Counted from the stretch's first letter, positions 35,149 through 44,310 are shown. The stretch is DNA of 64,000 nucleotides from Thermodesulfobacteriota bacterium (GCA_031082315.1 JAVHLC010000009.1:71209-135208), one strand, 5' to 3'. Numbers and translations: made by a program. The notes: a model not told the origin generated them from the sequence alone.

Positions 35149-35841
35149 CTACAGAGACTTCATGAGAAGTCTGACTCTGTGAAGATTAGTCTTTATCAGC
35201 TCGCTACTTTTCAGAATACCAAAATCAACTGTTTTAGTAGTAAAATGGTCGACGTCTACTATCATACCAATTTTATGGAACCATGGTGTGTCTAGCTTTC
35301 CCGGAAAGGGAAGATCAATTGTCGGCAATTCTCTATTAACCGACTTTATGTTCAATGTACACCCCATGTCATCATCGTGATGCATCAACCTTATTCCTAT
35401 GTCCTTCAGGGTCTTCCCCAGGTGCTTTGTCTTGTCCGGATTCAAAGAAAAGAGTGATGTTCTATTCATAGCTTGAACTGCCTCTTCCTCTGTGTCGAAG
35501 GGCATGACAAAGATAAATCGGTTGCCAACTCGAAGAAAGGTGTTGATTTCAAGGTAGCTGTGTATCAGGTCAATTGATTCGTCAACAATCTCACAAAAAT
35601 CACCGATATCTTTGGGGGTATGTTGAGAAATAAAGGATTTCTCCGGCCCAAAAGTGACATCGATGAATTGTTCCTTTAGTCTTATATGGGCGTTTTCAGG
35701 GTCGACCTTCATGCACACAAGATCGGGCCACTTGCTTGCCAAACCTTTCCACAATTTTCCGAAGTTGTCCCAGTAAAGGAATCCATGCTTATACCTGACT
35801 TCAAAAACCACGTTTTCTAATATAAGATCGTCGAAGTTCAT
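35149..35841 (-). CDS. TIGR04255-like protein of unknown function
   Basis: 230 residues with GAAGGAAAG upstream. The opening ENVVFEVRYKHGFLYWDNFG and the middle HSYLEINTFLRVGNRFIFVM resemble the sporadically distributed TIGR04255 family (from memory; weak). A basic-acidic soluble protein with no membrane segment. First gene of a three-gene unit with the 35135 and 34621 genes. Related genes have a patchy distribution, consistent with transfer. The segment is visibly more AT-rich than the core genes around it. Confidence 0.5.
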   Translation of the reverse strand: MNFDDLILENVVFEVRYKHGFLYWDNFGKLWKGLASKWPDLVCMKVDPENAHIRLKEQFIDVTFGPEKSFISQHTPKDIGDFCEIVDESIDLIHSYLEINTFLRVGNRFIFVMPFDTEEEAVQAMNRTSLFSLNPDKTKHLGKTLKDIGIRLMHHDDDMGCTLNIKSVNRELPTIDLPFPGKLDTPWFHKIGMIVDVDHFTTKTVDFGILKSSELIKTNLHRVRLLMKSL

Positions 35842-36101
35842 GAATCTTTCCTTCTATCAGGGTTTGGCGGACATAGCGGTTTAGACGGTTGATCTGACGC
35901 TGTATCCGAAATCTAAATATCAAAAAAGGAGTGTGTTGTAAATAGGTTAGTACGTCTTGATAACAGAATCAACCCTTCAGGATACTTCACCAATCAATAT
36001 TAATTACATAGGTGGTCATCTGGATAGCACTTTTGAAATACGGGAGATATCTTATGATCTTTTCAAATTTCAGACTTTCCTCCCAGTTTAACCCCAATTT
36101 A

Positions 36102-36236
36102 TTAGATTTCTTGCCAGTAACAAAACAACCAGATCGGGAACTCGGTTATAGATAGAGGCAATATACCGCAATTCCCTACGCTGTTCAAGGCAATAGATTC
36201 ATTCTTGTTTTTAATGATCTTCTGCTCCGTTGTCAT
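36102..36236 (-). pseudogene. Relic of an IS481-type transposase 5' end
   Basis: A 44-codon frame starts MTTEQKIIKNK with GGAGGG upstream, which is how many IS481-type transposases begin as I recall them; the similarity then stops, so only the 5' tip remains. The gap 35842-36479 has no other supported gene. Confidence 0.35.
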
Positions 36237-36479
36237 CTGACATCCCTCCCTAAAATTCTCTGACCTTATACCAGATTTATTCGGGAATGTCAGATTAAGT
36301 CTAGCTTATTACATAATCAGTCATCTTTGTGTGCCTCTCATTCTATTCTTTCTTTGGTATGGATAACACACGGCTAACCAGCGGGGGCATTTTGGCCACG
36401 CACGGTTCATAAGCTTCTGCCACGGTAGCCACCGTCTGGTTCATCCATTTGTTAACCATTTCTGTCCAGTTCAAGCACG

Positions 36480-37478
36480 CTATTGCAACTGGATTCCCTT
36501 AATGCTTATGAAAAGTGGATTGTACGGAAAACAGCGTCCATTGCTAATGCAATACCCATACTTCGATGAGAAAGAGTACCTTCTTCCCTTGGCCGCCGAG
36601 GAACGAGCAAAATTAAAAGAGATCACCTTCGACCCGCTCGGTGGAAGTTCGATGAGTCGCCCGCGATCGGACAACTCCAACTCATCATTTCTGCCTGCCG
36701 CATACGTTGTCACATAATTGAATTGCATATTGTTATCATCTTGCAGGAAAGTGCTATCTCTATGCTCAAAAGCCCTGAGCACCAAGGTCTGATTCGCCTT
36801 ATTGGTGTGCTTCATGAGAAGATGGAAATATGGGCCAGATTGCTCAAATGAGACAACGTCTATTCTAAGCACGGTACTCTCAAAAAAGGGTCGATTGCCA
36901 TCACGTGCACTCTTTGACGACGATGAACCGTTACTCTGAGCAGCAACACTGAGAGGTTGACCTGTCTCTATCCCCCTTGCAAGAAGTTCCTCAATAGCCT
37001 TGGTCTTATCTATGTCTCCCTTAGCAGCTCCAATCATCTTCGCTGTATCGGTTGCTATGACCTTGACTGTAGCCCTGATACTATCTCCGAATGGAGTAAT
37101 GGAGCCTGTTATAATTGCATCAACCTCTGCAATCTGTCCGAGTTTCTTAACGGTGTTCGGGTCAATGAGGCCTGAGATAGAAAGCTTATGTTCAGCGAGG
37201 ATAGTTTTCAGGTGGGTTCTATCAATTACCTCAAACCCTTGGGCTACGGTTGTTAAGTCTACAGAAAGCTCCTCCGCAAGAAATCTTCCAAGCTCTGTCA
37301 CATTACCCTGAAGGTCTGTAAAATCAACAACCGCTATCGTCTTTTTACCAGACTTGGAAATACTCGCTGCTATGGTTGACGATATGCTTTTTATCTCTTT
37401 TTCATAAGCCATCGTGATATTAGAATTTGATAGTAAAAGAGTTGGTAAAATGACTATCATAATTAATAATCGATACAT
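36480..37478 (-). CDS. CsgG/FlgO-like lipoprotein-type protein
   Basis: 332 residues with a signal peptide (about 1-24, no clear lipobox). The middle part (KTIAVVDFTDLQGNVTELGR, FLAEELSVDLTTVAQGFEVI, DRTHLKTILAEHKLSISGLI, DAIITGSITPFGDSIRATV) is the fold seen in CsgG and FlgO, outer-membrane secretion and flagellar proteins. The C-terminal 120 residues (from about 205) are an unrecognised beta-rich domain. It lies 14 bases after the 38476 gene, so an operon is likely, perhaps with an envelope or secretion role. Confidence 0.7.
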   Translation of the reverse strand: MYRLLIMIVILPTLLLSNSNITMAYEKEIKSISSTIAASISKSGKKTIAVVDFTDLQGNVTELGRFLAEELSVDLTTVAQGFEVIDRTHLKTILAEHKLSISGLIDPNTVKKLGQIAEVDAIITGSITPFGDSIRATVKVIATDTAKMIGAAKGDIDKTKAIEELLARGIETGQPLSVAAQSNGSSSSKSARDGNRPFFESTVLRIDVVSFEQSGPYFHLLMKHTNKANQTLVLRAFEHRDSTFLQDDNNMQFNYVTTYAAGRNDELELSDRGRLIELPPSGSKVISFNFARSSAAKGRRYSFSSKYGYCISNGRCFPYNPLFISIKGIQLQ

Positions 37479-37492
37479 TACAATCTCCTTCC

Positions 37493-38476
37493 TTAGAAAA
37501 TTGGTTTTAATATTCTATTGGAATACTTCTCTGAAAGTATCTCTAATCCACGCTCCAAAGCTGCATCCTCAGAAAACCCTGGGCCAATAACACTAAAACT
37601 ATCACTCCTAATAATTTCAGCATGTTTGTTTATAATTTTGTAAGAGAAATTAATATTACAGGAAATTAAGTCGCTATCAATCCTTGCATCTTTTTGGAAT
37701 GAGTAATTTAGTTTCCCAAGGATGAGATAATCAATCTTTGACAGGGCATTTGCTTGTCTAAGAAGATTTATATTTCCATCGTAGATTTCTCTAAAGAAGC
37801 CCTTAACTTTAAATGATTCTTCCTTGAATAGATTAATAATTAAATTAACCTTCTCTGTTCTTAAAAGATTATAAAGTGCGTTTTCAGGGGTAAATCCGCT
37901 TTCAGTTTTTTTAGACTCAATCACTATAGCTATATTCGGTTTACCTACACGTATAGTAATATCTCGGTTTATTAAGAGGTTAAATTCATTTGGTTCTCCT
38001 TCTTTACTATCTATTCGGGGAGGTTTGGGAAAAGGTGGCTCAACCTCGGAAAGCAAGTTTGTCGATTTTTCGCTACCCAGGCCTTCCTTAGAGGTATTCT
38101 TACCAATGAGATCACGGCTCCGATTATCAACGTTCTTCAACCATGCCCAAGAGACTCCTATTACTGCCACGATACCAACAGCAATGACTTTGCTCCAAAC
38201 AGGATCGCGCCAAATCCTAGGGAAGAATAGCTTGGTCATTTGCCACATCCGTGCCGGGACTCCGTTGGCGGATTTGGGTTGTTCTGGGTGAACTGTAGCA
38301 GGTTGCTCATCAGTCATCGTGTGGATACCTGTCGTCGCTTCCTTCCTGCGCAACCATTTTTCAATAACCGGGATCTTGTACCTTGCGTAAACTCCCATCG
38401 CAAGCTTCTTGCGAACTTCATCAACACCTTCTCTCTCTAACTCTGGCCAAATCTTGTCAGGATCTGTTATTGGCAT
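37493..38476 (-). CDS. Membrane protein with N-terminal conserved helical module
   Basis: 327 residues. The first 45 residues (WPELEREGVDEVRKKLAMGV, then YARYKIPVIEKWLRRKE) form a helical module that I recall from many small membrane proteins. A single membrane helix follows (about 91-110). The rest, probably periplasmic, ends with a domain (SKIDYLILGKLNYSFQKDAR) loosely like CsgG-type beta-rich domains. No catalytic motif. First gene of the pair with the CsgG-like gene. Function unknown. Confidence 0.55.
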   Translation of the reverse strand: MPITDPDKIWPELEREGVDEVRKKLAMGVYARYKIPVIEKWLRRKEATTGIHTMTDEQPATVHPEQPKSANGVPARMWQMTKLFFPRIWRDPVWSKVIAVGIVAVIGVSWAWLKNVDNRSRDLIGKNTSKEGLGSEKSTNLLSEVEPPFPKPPRIDSKEGEPNEFNLLINRDITIRVGKPNIAIVIESKKTESGFTPENALYNLLRTEKVNLIINLFKEESFKVKGFFREIYDGNINLLRQANALSKIDYLILGKLNYSFQKDARIDSDLISCNINFSYKIINKHAEIIRSDSFSVIGPGFSEDAALERGLEILSEKYSNRILKPIF

Positions 38477-38506
38477 AGGTTTATTCTATTTAATTTTTAA
38501 GATAAC

Positions 38507-38725
38507 GAGCCTGTCGAAAAACCCGAAAAACTACATTTGGGGTGCCTTTCTTCAAAATTGCTAATTTCGATGGCTACATGGGAAAACAATGTTTAAACAG
38601 CCCAAGAAGGCCGACAATCCACGTTCTAGGGCAATGCCTATTCAACCAATGTAATTCCACCATTTAGACTACTACAACCTTAAAATGGGTCGATGAACCT
38701 CCTTTTGGACTTTTTCGACAGGCTC
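38507..38725. mobile_element. MITE-like element with perfect 15-bp terminal inverted repeats
   Basis: 219 bases bounded by GAGCCTGTCGAAAAA (38507-38521) and TTTTTCGACAGGCTC (38711-38725). No transposase frame. It sits in the gap 38477-39013, which otherwise holds no gene; the remainder is AT-rich with nothing else recognised. Confidence 0.72.
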
Positions 38726-39013
38726 AACGCAGCAGTTGAGCAGTGCCCCGGAGGGCCATCTGTCTCGAACTCCTGGTTCTCCCGTAGCGAAGCGGAGGGG
38801 GGAACAAATTATTGTATAGTTTCTATATATCATACTTAATTATCAAGCCTGTCATATAAAATCAATTTTTATTCTTGAATATTATGCCCCAATATCACGC
38901 AATTTTGTAATGATATCAAGAGATAATGGTTAAGATATTACCTGGATTTTTGGTGTTTCCCTCTGTGCCCTGGTTTTATTGTTTTTTCTGTGCGGGCGGC
39001 AGGGTCTTTACTT

Positions 39014-40018
39014 TTATGAGGCGCTGGTCTTGGCTTTCTTTTTGAGCTCTTCGGTGAGTATGAAATCCTGCGGGTCTTCCAGATCATACACAGAAAGGGG
39101 GGAGGGCGTCTCGATACTCAATCCCGCTTCAAAGTTGTAAAGCATGCGTATGTCCTTATTCAACTTGCGGGTGAGTTTGGTTATTGGTATGCCCACCGGA
39201 CAGGCGCTCTCACAGGCCCCGCAGTCTGTGCAGCGACCGGCGCAGTGCATGGCGCGGAGGAGGTGAAAGGTAAAGGCATCTCCGGAGGCGGGCGGTTTAT
39301 CAAACCACCTGGGATCGGTTCGATCCACAAAACAGGTTGGACAATAGCAGACCGGACAGGCGTTACGGCAGGCATAACACAGCTTGCACTGGGCAAACAG
39401 GGTTCGGAAGTATTCTGAACGTTCTTCTGCAGATTGGGCCTCCAAGACTTCTATGTCTTGATCGGCCGTTTCTTTATCTTCATCCACCCTCCTCTCGGCG
39501 GATCTACCGACCGGCTCTCCGGCCAGGACGTCGTAGATGACAGGATTTTTATGCCGGCAATAAAGGCAACTCTGACGGAGGAGCTCGCGGCGCGGATATT
39601 CCTTGGTGAAGGCATCACCGGACAATGTCACCCGGTCGGATTCCGTCCTGATGTCTTTTATCTTTTTCTTGCCTGAGAGCGCCTTAATCTTATGCCTGTC
39701 CAGCATCCCCTGGCAGGGAACGCCTATAATATAGATATCTTCCCTTCTGATTTGCTTTTCTACGATATAGACCACGATATTGCGCGAGATACAGCCATTG
39801 GCGATAATGCCGATCTTCTTGTCCCGCCTGAGCAGATTTTTTGCCGGATTGCTCACACAGAAGTCATTCCAGATGAGCTTTCCCGCTATGGAAGACTCTT
39901 CTATAAACGCCGGTTGAGTAGTGAGCGGGCTTGCTCCCGGCGTGAAACCTATGACCAGGTCAACCCTTTTCTCTTCCAGGGCCTTCGCCGCTATGCTTCG
40001 TATGGCTTCGGTAGGCAT
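39014..40018 (-). CDS. FdhB/FrhB-like iron-sulfur electron-transfer protein
   Basis: 334 residues. The N-terminal part has the FdhB/FrhB pattern (KKIGIIANGCISRNIVVYIV; IIGVPCQGMLD). It then has CLYCRHKNPV, CKLCYACRNACPVCYCPTCF and CAGRCTDCGACESACPVG, enough cysteines for several Fe-S clusters. Relatives pass electrons to or from hydrogenases, formate dehydrogenases or heterodisulfide reductases. It starts 13 bases after the MvhD-like gene, so they likely form a complex. The partner enzyme is not in the window. Confidence 0.85.
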   Translation of the reverse strand: MPTEAIRSIAAKALEEKRVDLVIGFTPGASPLTTQPAFIEESSIAGKLIWNDFCVSNPAKNLLRRDKKIGIIANGCISRNIVVYIVEKQIRREDIYIIGVPCQGMLDRHKIKALSGKKKIKDIRTESDRVTLSGDAFTKEYPRRELLRQSCLYCRHKNPVIYDVLAGEPVGRSAERRVDEDKETADQDIEVLEAQSAEERSEYFRTLFAQCKLCYACRNACPVCYCPTCFVDRTDPRWFDKPPASGDAFTFHLLRAMHCAGRCTDCGACESACPVGIPITKLTRKLNKDIRMLYNFEAGLSIETPSPLSVYDLEDPQDFILTEELKKKAKTSAS

Positions 40019-40031
40019 TGACGTTAGACCA

Positions 40032-40499
40032 TCAAGTTCGGCTCTTTTTGAGATATGTTAATGGGCCGAGGATTCTCACCCGGTCGGTAACTTCCTGCAT
40101 GGTTTTTACAAAGAGTTCCGCCTCTGACGCAGAAATCCAGGCAAAGTGAAGGCGATCCTCCTCCATCCCCATAAAATTAAACAGATTTTTGAATAATTGA
40201 AACCGGCGGCGGGCGTAAAGGTTACCGCTGCGGTAATGACAATCTCCCGGGGCGCATCCGGATACAATTACGGCATCCGCCCCCTGCCGCAGGGCATACA
40301 GTATGAAATAGGGGCTTACGCTGCCTATGCAGGGGACGCGCACGATGCGCACATTCTGTGGATACTTGAGCCGCTTGACGCCGGCCAGATCAGCCGCGGC
40401 GTAGCTGCACCAATTGCAAAGAAAGGCGATGATCTTGGGCTCCCGGCCCTGTGATTTTTTCCCCATTTTGGCGGCGCGTCTCAGATAGTTATTTTTCAT
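40032..40499 (-). CDS. MvhD-like hydrogenase/Hdr iron-sulfur subunit
   Basis: 155 residues, or 144 from a second Met at 40466. The MvhD [2Fe-2S]-like cysteines are in FLCNWCSYAAADLAG, VRVPCIGSVSPYFIL and SGCAPGDCHYRSGN. MvhD transfers electrons from hydrogenase or formate dehydrogenase modules to heterodisulfide-reductase-type complexes. The upstream start codon lies inside an interspersed element, so the internal start may be the older one. It is paired with the FdhB-like gene. Confidence 0.88.
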   Translation of the reverse strand: MKNNYLRRAAKMGKKSQGREPKIIAFLCNWCSYAAADLAGVKRLKYPQNVRIVRVPCIGSVSPYFILYALRQGADAVIVSGCAPGDCHYRSGNLYARRRFQLFKNLFNFMGMEEDRLHFAWISASEAELFVKTMQEVTDRVRILGPLTYLKKSRT

Positions 40500-40647
40500 C
40501 CGGAACCCTAAGGGTTCCGGATGAAGCGATCAGCAGTCAGCTATCAGCCTTCAGCTTAATGTTTTGTTTCCATAGATTTTTGCTGACAGCTAATCGCTGA
40601 TCGCTGAAAGCGTGAAACCGGAAACAGTTGTTTCCGGATGAACACTA
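40486..40647. repeat. Palindromic interspersed element A, copy 7
   Basis: About 162 bases. The right end GTTTCCGGATGAACACTA is intact; the left end TTTTTCATCCGGAACCC is slightly altered. The left end contains the upstream start codon and first codons of the MvhD-like gene. Confidence 0.83.
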
Positions 40648-40747
40648 ATTACGGTGTTACCTTTTACCAAATGAGCGTGGGGCTGTCAACAAACGAAGAG
40701 GGAAAACAAAATTGACATAGGTAGTCCCTTTTGTTAACTTTAGAGGT

Positions 40748-42154
40748 ATGAAAAAGCCGCTAAGCCCTGCCTATAATTTTACGGTCCGGTTGAAGTCACC
40801 GGATCGCTCCGGGCCGGAAAAGGTCGCGGCGGCCATTGAACGTGGTGATGGCCGTCTCATAGATATTCACATCTTAAGCGAGACCCGGAATGCTGTCCAG
40901 GCACTGGCCAATTTCCATGCCCGTGACGAACAACATGCCCAGGCCCTGGTGGAAAAAATAGGCAAAATAGAAGGGGTGCATATATTGGAAGTGGTCGATG
41001 AGGTGTTAAAGCTGCACGAAAGGGGCAAGCTGGAGATAAAAAGCCGCATACATCTGAAAACCAAGACCGAGCTTTCCATGGCCTATACCCCCGGTGTGGC
41101 GCGGGTTTGCCAGGTAATAAATGAGGATGAAGACAGGGTCTTCGACTTCACGACCAAGGCGAATACCGTGGCCGTGGTTACGGATGGCACCGCCGTGCTC
41201 GGTCTGGGGGATATCGGGCCCCGGGCCGCGCTTCCGGTCATGGAGGGTAAGGCCATACTTTTTAAAGAATTCGGCGGGGTGGACGCCTTCCCCATCTGTC
41301 TGGACACGAAGGATGAAGACGGGATAGTAGCGGCGGTCAAGGCCATAGCCCCTGGTTTCGGCGGCATTAACCTGGAAGATATTTCAGCCCCCCGTTGTTT
41401 CACTATAGAAGAGCGTCTTAAGAGGGAACTGGACATCCCTGTCTTCCACGACGATCAGCACGGCACGGCGGTAGTGGTACTGGCGGCCATGATTAACGCC
41501 CTTAAAGTGGTGGGCAAAAAGATGCCGGATATTAAAGTGGTCATAAGCGGGGTAGGCGCGGCCGGCGTGGCCGTGACCAATATCCTGCTTTCTGCGGGCG
41601 TAAAAAATATCATCGGCTGTGACAGGGCCGGGGCCATCTACCGGGGCCGGAAGGAACACATGTCTCCCGTCAAGGAGGAATACGCAAGGCGGACCAACCC
41701 TGCGCGGGAAAAGGGGAGTATTGCGGCCGTCCTGAAGGGAGCGGATGTGTTTATCGGTGTCTCGGCTCCGGGGATTGTAACGCCGGACGATATAAAGAAG
41801 ATGACGGCTCAGGCTATCGTCTTTGCCCTGGCCAATCCCGTCCCGGAGGTCATGCCGGAGGATATTGCCTCGTATGCGGCAGTGACGGCCACCGGACGCT
41901 CTGACTATCCCAATCAGATCAACAACGTGCTTTGTTTCCCGGGGATATTCCGCGGGGCCCTGGATTGCCGGGCGAAAGACATAAACGAAGAAATGAAGCT
42001 GGCGGCGGCCCGGGCCATAGCCGGCGCGGTAAAAAAGGATGAACTGGGCCCGGAGTATATCATACCCAGTGTTTTTGACCCCGATGTAGCCGGGAAAGTG
42101 GCTGAGGCCGCCATTATGGCCGCACGCAAGACCGGCGTGGCCAGAACAAAGTAG
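40748..42154 (+). CDS. NAD(P)-dependent malic enzyme with N-terminal ACT domain
   Basis: 468 residues. Oxidatively decarboxylates malate to pyruvate, giving NAD(P)H. An N-terminal ACT-like domain (about 10-85) suggests amino-acid or effector control. The malic enzyme core has SMAYTPGVARVCQ, TDGTAVLGLGDIGP, FPICLDTKD, the metal-binding NLEDISAPRCF and FHDDQHGTAVVVLA, and the nucleotide-binding VISGVGAAGVAVTNILL. The C-terminal IINNVLCFPGIFRGALD-type segment is present. Monocistronic; a close AGAGGT site precedes the ATG. Confidence 0.93.
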   Translation: MKKPLSPAYNFTVRLKSPDRSGPEKVAAAIERGDGRLIDIHILSETRNAVQALANFHARDEQHAQALVEKIGKIEGVHILEVVDEVLKLHERGKLEIKSRIHLKTKTELSMAYTPGVARVCQVINEDEDRVFDFTTKANTVAVVTDGTAVLGLGDIGPRAALPVMEGKAILFKEFGGVDAFPICLDTKDEDGIVAAVKAIAPGFGGINLEDISAPRCFTIEERLKRELDIPVFHDDQHGTAVVVLAAMINALKVVGKKMPDIKVVISGVGAAGVAVTNILLSAGVKNIIGCDRAGAIYRGRKEHMSPVKEEYARRTNPAREKGSIAAVLKGADVFIGVSAPGIVTPDDIKKMTAQAIVFALANPVPEVMPEDIASYAAVTATGRSDYPNQINNVLCFPGIFRGALDCRAKDINEEMKLAAARAIAGAVKKDELGPEYIIPSVFDPDVAGKVAEAAIMAARKTGVARTK

Positions 42155-42493
42155 TGCCAAAAGTTTCACAAAAAATAAGCCACAGAGAACACAGAGTGCA
42201 CAGAGCCACGTAAAGAAATCAAAAGAAAAAGACAGAGCAGTTAAGAACGAAATAGTTTTATTGGTATCTCCGGGACTTGTGCACTCTCCAGAGCTATGAT
42301 TAAGTCATTTTCTGGGGACAAACAACAACATTGGAGAAGCTGGGGAGGGAAGGAACCAAATTCTGTCTTAACCTGCTGATATCTCTGTGTTCTCTGTGTT
42401 CTCTGTGTTCTCTGTGTTCTCTGTGTTCTCTGTGTTCTCTGTGCCCTCTGTGGCAAGATTCTTGGCAGTACTCGGGGAATAAAGGGAGAAAAA
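42155..42493. other. Intergenic region with CACAGAG/CTCTGTG repeats
   Basis: No gene. CACAGAGAACACAGAG strings at 42179-42204 are inverted to the tandem repeat at 42383-42454, so the region could fold on itself. An apparent minus-strand frame here only reads the repeat. Confidence 0.6.
42383..42454. repeat. 9-bp tandem repeat (CTCTGTGTT)n
   Basis: Six exact units of CTCTGTGTT followed by two degenerate ones (CTCTGTGCC, CTCTGTGGC), 72 bases in all, 40 bases upstream of the mltA start. Confidence 0.9.
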
Positions 42494-43780
42494 ATGAAGA
42501 CCGGGAAAGCCCGTAACCTTATTTATCTGCTGTCAGTTATCATTCTTATACTGGGCGGGTGTATGCCGGCGCTGAAAGAGGCAGCCTTGCCGCCGACCGC
42601 ACCCCCTCCAGCGCCTGCTCCCCCTCCCCCACCTCCGCCGCTCGTCCTTACGCCGGAAGAGGATATCCCGCCGTTCCAGGATGATATGGATCTGGACTCT
42701 CTGCGCCAGGCCGCCCTAAAAAGCCTTGGCTATTTAGAGCGGTTGCCGGTCACAGAAAGTTTTCGGTTCGGGGATGATATTTACAGCCGTGATGAGGTCG
42801 TTGATTCAGTCCGAACACTCGTGGAGATAATAAATGCCGGCGCTGCGCCGGAAGATTTTGCCCGCCTGGTAAAAGAAAAATTTTCTTTTTACCAGGCTAC
42901 CGGCCGAACCGGCCAGGGCGATGTACTTTTTACCGGCTACTATCTGCCGGTTCTCAAGGGAAGCCGGCTGCGTGCCGGTGGATACGTTTATCCGCTTTAT
43001 CGACGGCCCGACGATATGCTTTACGTAAACCTTCAGGATTTTGGCCTTGATTACCCGCCAAAGACACTGGTGGGAAGGCCATACAAAGGAAGGCTGGTGC
43101 CTTATTATACGCGGCGTGAGATAGATTACCAGGGGGTCTTGCAGGGTAAGGACCTTGAACTACTCTATCTCGCAGACCCTGTTGAGGCCTTCTTTTTGCA
43201 GATCCAAGGCTCCGGACGTATTGAACTGGAAGACGGCAAATCGCTGTTTGCCCAGTATCAGGCCAAAAACGGGCGCCCGTACCGCAGCATCGGCAACCTG
43301 TTCATCGAAGAAGGCAAGATGGAGCCTTCAGAGGTGTCCCTGTTCAGCCTGAAGGATTATCTGAAGAAATATCCGGAGGAACAGGAGAGAATTTTATGCT
43401 ATAATGAAAGTTATGTATTCTTCCAGTTGGCGGAGGATGGACCGCGCGGCTGTTTGGGCGAGATACTGACACCAGGGCGTTCGATTGCCACGGATTCCCG
43501 GATACTTCCACGTGGGGCTATTGCCCTGATAATAGCCGAAAAACCGGCGTTGGATAATAATGGCGGCATCGAAAGATGGATGCCATTTACACGCCTTGTC
43601 CTGAACCAGGATACCGGAGGGGCCATAAAGGGACCGGGGCGTGTGGATATCTTCTGGGGTTCAGGTCCTTATGCAGAGGCGGCCGCCGGTAACCTCAAAC
43701 ACACGGGAAGGCTGTTTTTCCTGGTCAAAAAGCGCGCAGGAATTAGCCCGGATACGAATAGAAAGGAAGTGCTGCCGTGA
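42494..43780 (+). CDS. mltA: Membrane-bound lytic murein transglycosylase A (MltA)
   Basis: 428 residues. A lipoprotein signal with LGGC lipobox (about 20-23) is followed by a Pro-rich spacer (about 35-52) that bridges from the outer membrane. The MltA domain has FTGYYLPVLKGS, PLYRRPDDM and FFLQIQGSGRIELEDG; the C-terminal 3D domain has GRSIATD, DTGGAIKGPGRVDIFWG with the catalytic Asp. Cleaves peptidoglycan with anhydromuramyl formation. The stop overlaps the macro-domain gene (GTGA). Confidence 0.94.
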   Translation: MKTGKARNLIYLLSVIILILGGCMPALKEAALPPTAPPPAPAPPPPPPPLVLTPEEDIPPFQDDMDLDSLRQAALKSLGYLERLPVTESFRFGDDIYSRDEVVDSVRTLVEIINAGAAPEDFARLVKEKFSFYQATGRTGQGDVLFTGYYLPVLKGSRLRAGGYVYPLYRRPDDMLYVNLQDFGLDYPPKTLVGRPYKGRLVPYYTRREIDYQGVLQGKDLELLYLADPVEAFFLQIQGSGRIELEDGKSLFAQYQAKNGRPYRSIGNLFIEEGKMEPSEVSLFSLKDYLKKYPEEQERILCYNESYVFFQLAEDGPRGCLGEILTPGRSIATDSRILPRGAIALIIAEKPALDNNGGIERWMPFTRLVLNQDTGGAIKGPGRVDIFWGSGPYAEAAAGNLKHTGRLFFLVKKRAGISPDTNRKEVLP

Positions 43781-44310
43781 AGGTGCCTGTTAATAAATCC
43801 ACGCTGGTCTTGGTGGAAGGGGACATCACAAGCGAAGAGACCGAGGCGCTGGTAAATGCGGCCAATGACCGCCTGGCCGGCGGGGGTGGAGTGGATGGGG
43901 CCATACATCGGGCCGGCGGCCCGAAAATTATGGCAGAATGCCGGATTATCGGCGGCTGTCCGACCGGGCAGGCCGTAATTACCACTGCCGGTAATCTTAA
44001 GGCCAGGTTTGTAATTCACGCCGTGGGCCCCATCTATATGGGAGGCGCCAAACATGAGCCTCAGCTTCTGGCCGGCGCCTACCGGGAAAGCCTGCGTCTG
44101 GCCTCCCGCTATGGACTTAAAAGCCTGTCCTTCCCCTCCCTAAGCACCGGGGCGTACGGTTATCCGGTGGACGAGGCCGCGGAGATTGCCTTGACCACAG
44201 TTATCAGCTACCTAAAAGGGCACCCGGAGATCAACACGGTTCGCTTTGTACTCTTCAGCCGGGCGGTATTTGACGCTTATTGTAAGGTATTAGGCAGGTT
44301 AGTCGAATAA
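43777..44310 (+). CDS. Macro-domain protein (O-acetyl-ADP-ribose deacetylase-like)
   Basis: 177 residues forming one macro domain. Binding signatures: [40 protein letters not shown] and [14 protein letters not shown]. Such enzymes remove ADP-ribose-linked acetyl or ADP-ribosyl groups. GTG start with GAAAGGAAG upstream; it overlaps mltA by four bases. The C-terminus overlaps the convergent ftsY gene by 12 bases. Confidence 0.93.
   Translation: MKVPVNKSTLVLVEGDITSEETEALVNAANDRLAGGGGVDGAIHRAGGPKIMAECRIIGGCPTGQAVITTAGNLKARFVIHAVGPIYMGGAKHEPQLLAGAYRESLRLASRYGLKSLSFPSLSTGAYGYPVDEAAEIALTTVISYLKGHPEINTVRFVLFSRAVFDAYCKVLGRLVE

Noticed and set aside
42241..42456. Minus-strand open frame rich in QRT repeats
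   Set aside because: It reads through the 9-base tandem repeat and is an artefact of it.
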